DNA of 7,610 nucleotides, from positions 1 through 7,610 of the forward strand of contig CANEXR010000132.1 in the NCBI GenBank assembly GCA_947443815.1, written 5' to 3'. This DNA comes from Flavobacteriaceae bacterium. GTDB lineage: Bacteria; Bacteroidota; Bacteroidia; Flavobacteriales; Flavobacteriaceae. This document shows positions 1-5,995 of the stretch, piece by piece. Positions within the stretch are counted from its first letter, which is position 1. The number at the start of each line of letters is the position of its first letter. The position numbers and the translations under genes were made by a program. Below the pieces are notes generated by a model. That model ran no database searches, was not told the origin of the DNA, and saw only the letters and a program-made list of their open reading frames with translations.

Positions 1-32
1 CTAATTTTATGCTTTTATTTAACACTAAAAAA

Positions 33-773
33 TTATTTAATTTGTTCACTTGTTTTTCCAAATCTACGTTCTCTTTTTTGATAACTAATGATAGCCTCAT
101 ATAAATCTTCTTCTTTAAAGTCTGGCCATAAGATATCGGTAAAATATAATTCTGCATAGGCTATTTGCCAAAGCAGGAAATTACTTATTCTATGTTCTCC
201 ACTGGTTCGTATTAATAAATCTACATCCGGTAAATTTTGCGTGTAAAGATGCTCATTTATAATTGAATCGTCAATAGAGTCTATTGAAATTATATTATTT
301 TTAACTTTATTACTGATGTTTTTTACGGCATTTACGATTTCTTCCCTTGAGCCATAACTTAAAGCTAGGGTTAAGGTTAATCGGGTATTGTTTTTGGTTT
401 TATGGATAACATCCTGTAATTCTTTTTGAGCTGATTGTGGTAGTTGCTCTAAATTACCAATAGCATTGAGTTTGATATTATTGTCTTGTAAGGTTGTCAC
501 TTCTTTCTTTAAAGAATTTATAAGAACCCTCATCAAAGTGTCAACTTCGAGTTTTGGTCTGTTCCAATTTTCGGTTGAAAAAGCATATAATGTTAAGAAT
601 TCTATTCCCAGTTTAGCACTAGCTTCGATAATTCTTTTCACTGATTTAGTACCGCTTTCATGTCCAAAAGCTCTTAAAAGGCCTTGTTTTTTTGCCCAAC
701 GCCCATTGCCATCCATGATTATGGCTAAATGTTTGGGTAAATTAGTTGTATTTATTGTTTGTAGTAAATCCAT
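33..773 (-). CDS. uppS: Isoprenyl transferase (undecaprenyl diphosphate synthase)
   Basis: Cytosolic cis-prenyltransferase that condenses isopentenyl diphosphate onto farnesyl diphosphate to make undecaprenyl diphosphate, the lipid carrier for peptidoglycan and other surface polymers. The 246-residue product has the family hallmarks: IMDGNGRWA with the catalytic/Mg-binding Asp21, the GHESG stretch (37-41), FSTENW (65-70), and PDVDLLIRTSGEHRISNF (182-199) with Arg189 and Arg195 for diphosphate binding, then Glu208 near the end. I chose the ATG at 773. An in-frame ATG at 809 would add 12 residues but would overlap the upstream gene, whose stop lies only 4 nt before ATG 773, and the family normally starts a few residues before the PKHLAIIMDGNGRW block. 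The tight spacing implies co-transcription with the barrel-like gene from the promoter at 1480-1508. In related flavobacteria bamA normally follows (recollection); it would be beyond position 1. The protein looks complete. Confidence 0.96.
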   Translation of the reverse strand: MDLLQTINTTNLPKHLAIIMDGNGRWAKKQGLLRAFGHESGTKSVKRIIEASAKLGIEFLTLYAFSTENWNRPKLEVDTLMRVLINSLKKEVTTLQDNNIKLNAIGNLEQLPQSAQKELQDVIHKTKNNTRLTLTLALSYGSREEIVNAVKNISNKVKNNIISIDSIDDSIINEHLYTQNLPDVDLLIRTSGEHRISNFLLWQIAYAELYFTDILWPDFKEEDLYEAIISYQKRERRFGKTSEQIK

Positions 774-777
774 TTTT

Positions 778-1461
778 TTATTCTGCACAATAACAAGGTT
801 TGTTGCCAAAGGTATAGGTTAAGGTAAGCCCCGAAAAAACATACCAGTCATTATTATTTAAGTTTCCAAATCGTAAGTTTTGCAAATTTTTATTTGTTGG
901 ATTGCTGCCATCTATATCATCTGCAAAAGTGTTTCTAGCCCCAACTTCTAAACCCAGCACAAAATTAGGGGTAATATTTGATTTTACACCTAAAATTATT
1001 GGTATTGCCAAAGTTCCATGTTTTGAATCTGATTTTTGTTGACCACCACTAAAAAACAATCGGTCATATTGAACATAACTCAAGCCTGAATACACATAAG
1101 GAGTTACTTTAGTTTTTAAGTTATGAAGGTTAAAATCAAAAAAATTAAATTCTAGTCCAGCTGAAAATTCTTTAATATTATTTTCAAATTGAAAGCCTCT
1201 CAAATACCTTCCTGCCTCTTTAGAATCTAAATCGTTTGACCTAATTTTGGATTGCATGTAGGAAAAACGATAAGCATGTCTAGGACTTTTATTCCATTTG
1301 TAAAGAATCCCAATTGCAGGTTCATTAGGCGCAATATATGTTGTTGCTCCTACATCCCCAATAAAATTACTTCCACCAACAAAAACACCAATCTCATGAA
1401 TTTGAGCATGGAGCAGCATCATAGGAAAAAGAACTAACAATAAATTAAAAATTTTATTCAT
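778..1461 (-). CDS. DUF6089-like outer-membrane beta-barrel protein
   Basis: Predicted secreted 227-residue protein. Residues 1-19 form a typical signal peptide (charged MNK start, hydrophobic LLLVLF core, cleavage after LLHA), so the mature protein begins near Gln20. The rest reads as alternating amphipathic strands with many aromatic, Gly and Asn residues (EIGVFVGGSNFIGDVG at 23-38, FSAGLEFNFFDF, VTPYVYSGLSYVQYD, FVLGLEVGARNTF, YVFSGLTLTYTFG), which is the look of a small outer-membrane barrel. A final strand is followed by a short NKPCYCAE tail with two Cys. I recognise it as the DUF6089 type that sits between nadK and uppS in many flavobacteria. Linkage with uppS (and normally bamA) suggests an envelope role, but no biochemical function is known to me. 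It has its own promoter and an expected leader of only about a dozen nucleotides. The family name is from memory; secretion and barrel character are supported by sequence. Confidence 0.82.
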   Translation of the reverse strand: MNKIFNLLLVLFPMMLLHAQIHEIGVFVGGSNFIGDVGATTYIAPNEPAIGILYKWNKSPRHAYRFSYMQSKIRSNDLDSKEAGRYLRGFQFENNIKEFSAGLEFNFFDFNLHNLKTKVTPYVYSGLSYVQYDRLFFSGGQQKSDSKHGTLAIPIILGVKSNITPNFVLGLEVGARNTFADDIDGSNPTNKNLQNLRFGNLNNNDWYVFSGLTLTYTFGNKPCYCAE

Positions 1462-1479
1462 TTAATTAAAAATTGCGTG

Positions 1480-1508
1480 CAAATATAATAATTATCAATG
1501 CGAATCAA
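1480..1508 (-). promoter_or_regulatory. Bacteroidota-type promoter for the DUF6089-uppS operon
   Basis: Read on the minus strand, TTG at 1508-1506 is followed after exactly 18 nt by TATATTTG at 1487-1480. This is a perfect match to the flavobacterial sigma factor consensus TTG-N(17-23)-TAnnTTTG. The -7 box ends 18 nt before the ATG at 1461, so transcription should start only about 10-15 nt upstream of the start codon. It lies in the 174-nt gap after nadK, so the barrel-like gene and uppS can be transcribed independently of nadK. Confidence 0.8.
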
Positions 1509-1635
1509 CATCTATTACGTTAAATGTGCGCTTTTTTGAACAATTGAATCTATATAATTGAGAATCTACACCGTATGTATAGGCTAACAACGAGGAAAAG
1601 AGCAGAAATAGTATAGTCTAAATAGAAATAAATAA

Positions 1636-2520
1636 CTAGTTGCGTCGGTCTTCTCCCCAAAGTAATTTAGTACGAAGTGTTTTCAAAAAGGTTTCCTCGG
1701 GGATTTCGACCATATTAATCTGAAAAGGGGTTTTTGTAATGGTCAAAATAGATTCGTTTTTTACAGCAGCAATTCTAGAATCTAATGAAACTAAATATTG
1801 TTCTTCTCTTCCTGTAACTCTTAATCTAATTTTTGTATCATCTGAAATGACTAACGGTCTCGCATTAAGATTATGTGGAGCAATTGGTGTAATAACTAAA
1901 CTTTTTACATCTGGAGTAAGTATTGGTCCACCACAACTTAAAGAATAACCCGTTGTTCCGGTTGGTGTTGCAATAATCAAACCGTCAGCCCAATAGGAAT
2001 TTAAAAACTCATCATTCAAATACGTCTCAATGGTTATCATGGAAGTTGAATCTTTGCGGCTCACCGATATTTCATTCAATGCAAAATTAAGGTCTTGAAT
2101 TGCCTCATTCTCTGGAGTGCAAGAAAGACTTAACAACGTTCTTTTGGAAAGCGTGTATTTTTTATCAATTACAAATTGCATGAACTCCGCAATATTTTCT
2201 TTTTGAACCGTAGCCAAAAATCCAAGTCGCCCCGCATTAATACCCAAAATAGGAACCCCAGAATTACCCACTAATGTAACTGCTCGGAGCATTGTTCCAT
2301 CACCACCAATACTGATGAGCATCTCAAAACTATCGTCTAATTCCGAGTGAGACGAAAACGTTTTGTACTCTTTTTGAACAATTTTCTTTTCATAAAGCAT
2401 GTTTAAAAAATTAGATTCAATGACCATTTCGACATTGTTTCTATTAAAAAAAACAAAAATATCTTTGATGATTGGCTCTGTGCTTACCAGATAATACTGT
2501 CCGTATATCGCTACTTTCAT
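1636..2520 (-). CDS. nadK: NAD kinase
   Basis: Cytosolic enzyme that phosphorylates NAD at the 2'-hydroxyl of its adenosine ribose to give NADP, the committed step for the NADP(H) pool. The 294-residue product shows the diagnostic order: SIGGDGTMLRA with GGDGT at 72-76 (Asp74 catalytic), GINAGRLGFL at 93-102, the NE pair at 149-150, the Gly/Thr-rich segment DGLIIATPTGTTGYSLS (179-195) followed by CGGP, and ITPIAPHNLNARPLV in the C-terminal beta domain. I chose the ATG at 2520 (MKVAIYGQYY) because it begins the first strand of the Rossmann-like fold. The in-frame ATG at 2562 would add 14 residues that do not resemble the family. It follows the CBS gene in the same direction with a 76-nt gap. 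I see only an imperfect TACATTTA -7-like box there, so read-through from the CBS gene is likely. No defects are seen. Confidence 0.96.
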   Translation of the reverse strand: MKVAIYGQYYLVSTEPIIKDIFVFFNRNNVEMVIESNFLNMLYEKKIVQKEYKTFSSHSELDDSFEMLISIGGDGTMLRAVTLVGNSGVPILGINAGRLGFLATVQKENIAEFMQFVIDKKYTLSKRTLLSLSCTPENEAIQDLNFALNEISVSRKDSTSMITIETYLNDEFLNSYWADGLIIATPTGTTGYSLSCGGPILTPDVKSLVITPIAPHNLNARPLVISDDTKIRLRVTGREEQYLVSLDSRIAAVKNESILTITKTPFQINMVEIPEETFLKTLRTKLLWGEDRRN

Positions 2521-2596
2521 TCGTGGTTTAATCGTTAATTTATAAATGTACCAACAGCTCAATTTGTCATCTGCAAAACAGACAAACCATATTCTG

Positions 2597-3256
2597 CTAT
2601 ATATTAAGGTATTTATCCAAATAATCGGAACGCTCTTTCAAATTGTTGATATAATTATCCTCCTGATGTTCGGATACAATTTCATAATTATACCTTCTGA
2701 AAGTCTGAATGATTTCATTCATAGCTCCCAAACTTATTTTTATTGTAATTTCAATACTTTCAATATCAGAATCAGACACAAAAAGCCCCAAAAGCTTCCC
2801 GTTGTTGCTTTCTACAATCTGAGTAATCTGACTCATGGAATAATCCAAAATGCCTTTTTTAACAATAATAATTCCACCTGCTTCTTTCAGAAAAGGAGTT
2901 TCATGAAAGAATTTCATAATATCCCCAATCTCATAATAACCCACATAATTATTCATTTCATCCAAAACAGGAACAATATTGGTTTGATTGTTAGCAAAAA
3001 CCTCCAAAACATCCAACCAAATCATATTCGTTCGCGCAAAAAAATGTTCCAATGTGTATTTATAATCACCAACCTTTTTATCCGCATCAAAAGTTTCTAA
3101 ATCATCCGCAGCAATACTTCCAATATAAACTCCCTCCTCAACAATTGGAAAATGCGAAAAGCTCAAATCAATCAAAAAATCCTGAGCAGCCACAATAGTT
3201 TCCTGGCTATCAATAGCTTTAAAATCATTGGTAATATAGTTCGTAATCTCTGTCAT
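2597..3256 (-). CDS. CBS-domain protein with C-terminal ACT-like half
   Basis: A 219-residue soluble protein without signal peptide or membrane segments. The N-terminal half (about 1-115) looks like a tandem CBS pair: an opening MTEITNYITNDFKAIDSQETI, a strand-turn FSHFPIVEEGVYIGSIAADDL near 33-53, and a second TNIVPVLDEMNNYVGYYEIGDIM near 91-114. CBS pairs usually bind adenosine ligands (AMP, ATP, SAM or related) and act as sensors. The C-terminal half (about 125-200) has strand-helix-strand patterns (GGIIIVKKG, MSQITQIVESNNGKLLGLFV, IEITIKISL, EIIQTFRRYNYEIV) that resemble an ACT-type ligand-binding fold, as in AcuB-like proteins. No catalytic domain is attached, so it probably senses a ligand or regulates a partner. 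Its place between nadK and pdxJ would fit a nucleotide- or cofactor-linked signal, but that is inference. It is divergent from pdxJ across a 114-nt gap. Confidence 0.85.
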   Translation of the reverse strand: MTEITNYITNDFKAIDSQETIVAAQDFLIDLSFSHFPIVEEGVYIGSIAADDLETFDADKKVGDYKYTLEHFFARTNMIWLDVLEVFANNQTNIVPVLDEMNNYVGYYEIGDIMKFFHETPFLKEAGGIIIVKKGILDYSMSQITQIVESNNGKLLGLFVSDSDIESIEITIKISLGAMNEIIQTFRRYNYEIVSEHQEDNYINNLKERSDYLDKYLNI

Positions 3257-3322
3257 AAAGCAATCCTCGATATTTCATGCAAAATAATCAAAAAAAGGCA
3301 AAAACTCCTAAGTTTTACTTTG

Positions 3323-3330
3323 TATTTTTG
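3323..3330 (+). promoter_or_regulatory. Possible -7 box for pdxJ
   Basis: TATTTTTG matches the flavobacterial -7 consensus TAnnTTTG and ends 40 nt before the pdxJ ATG. No TTG is present at the expected distance upstream (around 3300-3305), so the assignment rests on one element only. I could not find a convincing matching box for the divergent CBS gene in the same 114-nt gap. Confidence 0.4.
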
Positions 3331-3370
3331 TCCCCATAAATAAGTATTATCACAATCAAATAGTGTTCCA

Positions 3371-4084
3371 ATGACAAAGTTAAGTGTAAACATCAATAAA
3401 ATAGCTACTTTACGAAACGCAAGAGGTGGAAATGTTCCTGATTTATTAAAAGTAGCAACAGACATCCAAAAATTTGGCGGACAAGGCATCACCATTCACC
3501 CACGTCCCGATGAGCGCCATATTCGCTATCAAGATGCCCGTGATCTAAAAAAAATAGTTTACACCGAATACAATATCGAAGGAAATCCCGAAAAAAGTTT
3601 TATCGATTTAGTACTCCAAATCAAACCCGAACAAGTAACCCTTGTGCCAGATACAGTCGATGCCATTACCTCAAATGCAGGTTGGAACACCATCAAAAAC
3701 GCCGCATTTCTAACCGAAATCACTCAAGAATTCCAACGCAACGGAATCAGAACCTCCATCTTCGTTGACCCCGTTCTCGAAATGATAGAAGGCGCCAAAA
3801 AAATTGGAACCGACAGAATTGAACTTTACACCGAGTCCTTTGCCCATCAATACAGTTTAGGCAACCAAAAAGGAATTGAGCCCTACGTAACCTCCGCCGT
3901 TTATGCCAACGAATTGCAGTTAGGAATCAATGCTGGACACGATTTAAGCCTAGACAACATCCAGTTTTTTAAACAAAATATCCCCGGATTACTCGAAGTT
4001 TCCATAGGACATGCCCTCATTTCCGAAGCCTTATACCTAGGACTCGACAATGTAATCAACATGTATTTGCAAAAATTAAAATAA
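3371..4084 (+). CDS. pdxJ: Pyridoxine 5'-phosphate synthase
   Basis: Last enzyme of the DXP-dependent vitamin B6 route: it condenses 3-amino-2-oxopropyl phosphate with 1-deoxy-D-xylulose 5-phosphate to pyridoxine 5'-phosphate in the cytosol, working as an oligomer of TIM barrels. The 237-residue product is full length. It shows LSVNINKIATLRNARGG (4-20), ITIHPRPDERHI (40-51) with His43, Arg45 and His50, the NIEGN turn with Glu70 (by alignment from memory, E. coli Glu72), a phosphate-proximal GINAGHDLSLDN with His190 (likely E. coli His193), and VSIGHALISEAL (210-220). The IHPRPDERHIRY wording is, as I recall, the version typical of Bacteroidota; enterobacteria have HLRED-RHI. The start ATG gives the family's normal first strand. 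Codons are noticeably C-ending for a low-GC genome. The alpha/beta hydrolase follows 125 nt later, with a structured repeat in between, and is probably co-transcribed. Confidence 0.96.
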   Translation: MTKLSVNINKIATLRNARGGNVPDLLKVATDIQKFGGQGITIHPRPDERHIRYQDARDLKKIVYTEYNIEGNPEKSFIDLVLQIKPEQVTLVPDTVDAITSNAGWNTIKNAAFLTEITQEFQRNGIRTSIFVDPVLEMIEGAKKIGTDRIELYTESFAHQYSLGNQKGIEPYVTSAVYANELQLGINAGHDLSLDNIQFFKQNIPGLLEVSIGHALISEALYLGLDNVINMYLQKLK

Positions 4085-4091
4085 AATAATT

Positions 4092-4192
4092 AGGGCGTGA
4101 CCACAAGGGTCGGGCTATCCGTTGCAAGTCCTCACAAAACGCCATTGCATTCCGTTTTGTTCCGGGCTTTCCACTGCTATCCCTCACGCGCT
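4092..4192. repeat. Structured GC-rich intergenic repeat element
   Basis: The pdxJ-hydrolase gap is filled by a compact element of about 100 bp that is clearly richer in G+C than its surroundings. Its ends are inverted: AGGGCGTGA (4092-4100) against TCACGCGCT (4184-4192), 8 of 9 pairs. Inside are a small GACC-ACAAG-GGTC hairpin (4099-4111), a perfect 8-bp stem ACAAAACG (4134-4141) with CGTTTTGT (4153-4160) around an 11-nt loop, and two imperfect direct copies of a CGGGCTNTCCNNTGCNA unit at 4111-4127 and 4163-4179 (13 of 17 identical), one on each side of the stem. From memory, very similar GGGCG...GGTCGGGCT.TCCG.TGCAA... elements recur between genes in many Flavobacterium chromosomes, so I call it a dispersed REP-like repeat. 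It has no coding potential I believe in and contains no transposase. The hydrolase ATG follows 17 nt after it. Confidence 0.75.
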
Positions 4193-4209
4193 CCCCATAC
4201 CACCTCAAC

Positions 4210-4977
4210 ATGCTCTACTCAAAAATAGAAGGCTCAGGCCAACCCCTTTTAATCATTCATGGATTTCTAGGCATGTCCGACAATTGGAAAACACTAGGCG
4301 CCCAATTCGCTTCCGAAGGATTTCAAGTCCATCTCCTAGACCTCCGCAACCACGGACGAAGCTTCCATTCCAACGAATTCAGCTACCAAGCCCTAGCACA
4401 AGATGTATTCGAATATTGCCAAGCCCATAATCTAGAAAAAATAAACATCATCGGACATTCCATGGGCGGAAAAACAGCCATGCTTTTGGCAGCAACACAT
4501 CCCGAATTAGTAAATAAATTAATTGTCGCAGACATTGGACCCAAATTCTATCCACAACACCATCAAGACCTATTTGCAGGATTAAATGCCGTAGATTTTT
4601 CTAAAAAACCTAGCCGAAACGAAGTCGAAACAATCCTGTCCACATTCATTCCTGATTTTGGAACCCGACAATTCCTACTCAAAAGTTTGTATTGGCAAGA
4701 ACCTGGACAACTAGCCTTCCGCTTTAATCTAGCCGTTTTCAACCAGAAAATGGACGAAATTGGCGTGCCATTACCCGAAAATTTAATTTTTGAAAAACCA
4801 ACTATGTTCCTCCGAGGTGGAAATTCGAATTATATCCTAGACAGCGATTTCGAAAACATCCAAAATCATTTTCCAAACGCAAGCTTAGAAACCATTCCAA
4901 ACGCAGGACATTGGCTTCATGCCGAAAATCCTCAATTATTTTATGACCTAAGCAGCACTTTTTTGAAAGCAAACTAA
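4210..4977 (+). CDS. Alpha/beta-fold hydrolase (YbfF-like esterase)
   Basis: Soluble 255-residue serine hydrolase of the alpha/beta superfamily. Visible landmarks are the oxyanion-side LLIIHGFLGMSDNW (13-26), the DLRNHGRS turn (44-51), the nucleophile elbow IGHSMGG (81-87) with Ser84, a RGGNSNYILDSD segment before the last strand that should hold or precede the acid residue, and AGHWLHAENP with catalytic His234. Together these resemble the YbfF/proline-iminopeptidase-like group, most often short-chain ester or thioester hydrolases. The true substrate cannot be read from sequence. There is no signal peptide, so it is cytosolic. The start at 4210 places the first strand (MLYSKIEGSGQPLL) exactly where homologues begin. 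There is no Shine-Dalgarno, and the upstream 100 bp is the repeat element, so expression probably depends on read-through from pdxJ. Codons are C-ending as in pdxJ. Confidence 0.92.
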   Translation: MLYSKIEGSGQPLLIIHGFLGMSDNWKTLGAQFASEGFQVHLLDLRNHGRSFHSNEFSYQALAQDVFEYCQAHNLEKINIIGHSMGGKTAMLLAATHPELVNKLIVADIGPKFYPQHHQDLFAGLNAVDFSKKPSRNEVETILSTFIPDFGTRQFLLKSLYWQEPGQLAFRFNLAVFNQKMDEIGVPLPENLIFEKPTMFLRGGNSNYILDSDFENIQNHFPNASLETIPNAGHWLHAENPQLFYDLSSTFLKAN

Positions 4978-5014
4978 AAATTTATTACATTTTTTATTAC
5001 ATTTAATAAATTTT
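4977..5014. repeat. 12-bp tandem duplication within an A/T inverted repeat
   Basis: Directly after the hydrolase stop, TTTATTACATTT occurs twice in perfect tandem (4981-4992 and 4993-5004). The same stretch is bounded by an 11-bp perfect inverted repeat, AAAATTTATTA (4977-4987) against TAATAAATTTT (5004-5014), with a 16-nt loop. The stem is A/T only and there is no GC core, so it is at best a weak terminator or stabilising hairpin. It fills most of the 52-nt gap to the holin-like gene, and I see no TAnnTTTG box there. Confidence 0.6.
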
Positions 5015-5029
5015 AAAAATCAGAAAATC

Positions 5030-5371
5030 ATGAAATTAATCATCAGAATTCTTGTCACCGCAGTTCTAGTTTTGTTAATCGCAAACTTTATGCCGGGTGT
5101 TTATGTAGCAGGATTTACAACTTCAATCATTGTAGCCTTAGTGTTAGGATTATTGAATATATTCATAAAGCCAATAATGGTGCTCCTTACTTTACCCTTT
5201 ACCATAATCACTTTTGGATTATTCCTCTTAGTTATTAATGCACTTATAATCATGTTATGTACTGAAATTGTTGGTGGATTTAGCGTAGCTTCTTTTTGGA
5301 CTGCTCTATTATTCAGTGTGATATTATCTATATCTCAGTCTATTATGAGTGGAATATTGGGCGAAAAATAA
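5030..5371 (+). CDS. Four-helix membrane protein, DUF360/holin superfamily IV
   Basis: A 113-residue integral membrane protein with four hydrophobic segments, roughly 3-22, 29-46, 50-77 and 86-108, and very few charged residues. The conserved core is present: NIFIKP (43-48), LTLPFTIITFGLF (53-65) and VINALIIML (68-76). This matches the widespread family annotated as 'phage holin family protein' (PF04020, relatives of YvlD). Despite the name, members are mostly ordinary chromosomal inner-membrane proteins of unknown function, and nothing here suggests a prophage. The ATG at 5030 gives a start (MKLIIRIL) usual for the family. The gene lies 52 nt after the hydrolase and may share its transcript. 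It is the last gene before the metal-related stretch. Confidence 0.88.
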   Translation: MKLIIRILVTAVLVLLIANFMPGVYVAGFTTSIIVALVLGLLNIFIKPIMVLLTLPFTIITFGLFLLVINALIIMLCTEIVGGFSVASFWTALLFSVILSISQSIMSGILGEK

Positions 5372-5435
5372 ATAAAAAACTATTTTTTAACACCTATTTA
5401 TGAACAAAAGAATTATCTAATATTCATTTATTCAA

Positions 5436-5443
5436 TACCTTTG
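5436..5443 (+). promoter_or_regulatory. -7 box for the Cys-rich protein gene
   Basis: TACCTTTG is a perfect TAnnTTTG match and ends 20 nt before the ATG at 5464, nearly the same distance as for the two best promoters in this window (18 and 17 nt). The -33 side has no TTG at the expected spacing; the nearest is a TTA near 5413. This may mean a weaker or activator-assisted promoter. Confidence 0.5.
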
Positions 5444-5463
5444 TTATTCATTCTAAAGGGGTA

Positions 5464-5835
5464 ATGTTAAGACAAAAATACATACTACTATTGACGATGT
5501 TTGGTTTCTTTATGATATCAAACATCGCTTTTGCTTGTCATTCAGAACCCCGAAAAGAATCTTGTCAAAAAGAACTTTCAACTGCATACCAAAAAACGGC
5601 TTGCTGTGAAAAAGACAAAAATACAAAAGACAAAAAGCATCAAGGATGTACCGGAGCTTGCAAAACCATTTTATGCAATCATTCCTATTCTAGTATTGGT
5701 TTTCCTGTAGTTCCATACATGGGATTAAATCAAAATACACGAATCGTTTCTTTCCAAAAACAAAATTATTATTACTCTGCCATCTTCATTTCTTCTGATT
5801 GTCGTTCCATTTGGCTTCCCCCCAAAATAAGCTAA
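5464..5835 (+). CDS. Secreted Cys/His-rich small protein, WLPPKI tail
   Basis: A 123-residue protein that I cannot name with confidence. Residues 1-24 form a signal peptide (MLRQKY then a hydrophobic run, with AFA before Cys25 suiting signal peptidase I; a canonical lipobox is lacking). The mature N-terminal half is rich in Cys (25, 34, 47-48, 62, 66, 71) and Lys, with His26, His59 and His73, including a CTGAC motif: a plausible soft-metal-binding region. The second half is less charged, has aromatic runs (QNYYYSAIF), and ends in SSDCRSIWLPPKIS. From memory, small Bacteroidota proteins with a Cys/His-rich middle and an SIW(L/Q)PPKI end (the DUF6660-like type) lie next to copper or other metal efflux genes. 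That fits the HMBD gene and ATPase relic downstream, but assignment to that family is inference. AAAGGGGTA just before the ATG is purine-rich and Shine-Dalgarno-like, unusual in this phylum but very close to the start. The 227 bases after the gene hold no further ORF. Confidence 0.75.
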   Translation: MLRQKYILLLTMFGFFMISNIAFACHSEPRKESCQKELSTAYQKTACCEKDKNTKDKKHQGCTGACKTILCNHSYSSIGFPVVPYMGLNQNTRIVSFQKQNYYYSAIFISSDCRSIWLPPKIS

Positions 5836-5995
5836 ATTCCGCACCTATAAAAAATCATTTCAAAAAGATTTAAAACATAGCGACCAATAAATAAAACTAA
5901 AATATACAGCCAGAATGTGATTTAAAAATGGGTAAAATCCGCCATAATTTTAAAAAATAAAGACGGTCTGTTTATAAATTATTCTCATAATACTG

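Noticed and set aside
2546..3100. A 184-codon open frame on the plus strand, antisense to the CBS gene
   Set aside because: It lies opposite a well-supported CBS gene, its product is an Ile/Asn/Phe-rich string without motifs, and no promoter or start context supports it. It is a shadow of A/C-rich antisense DNA.
4134..4160. The ACAAAACG/CGTTTTGT stem as the pdxJ terminator
   Set aside because: The stem has only two G:C pairs at its loop side plus A/T pairs, an 11-nt loop, and is followed by TCCGGGC in place of a T-tract.
4092..4192. Insertion sequence, attachment site or riboswitch for pyridoxal phosphate
   Set aside because: There is no transposase or target duplication, it follows pdxJ and does not precede it, and the layout of two direct units around a stem fits a dispersed intergenic repeat better.
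4122..4430. A 102-codon plus-strand frame starting in the repeat and running into the hydrolase
   Set aside because: Pro/Arg-rich out-of-frame reading of the GC-rich repeat and the hydrolase 5' end. The hydrolase frame has clear catalytic motifs.
5030..5371. Evidence of a prophage lysis cassette because of the 'holin' family name
   Set aside because: No endolysin, tail or integrase genes are nearby. This family is common as a chromosomal membrane protein, and the name reflects superfamily similarity only.
5961..5969. AGACGGTCT short palindrome as an operator
   Set aside because: Four-bp arms are expected by chance in a gap of this size, and nothing else supports it.
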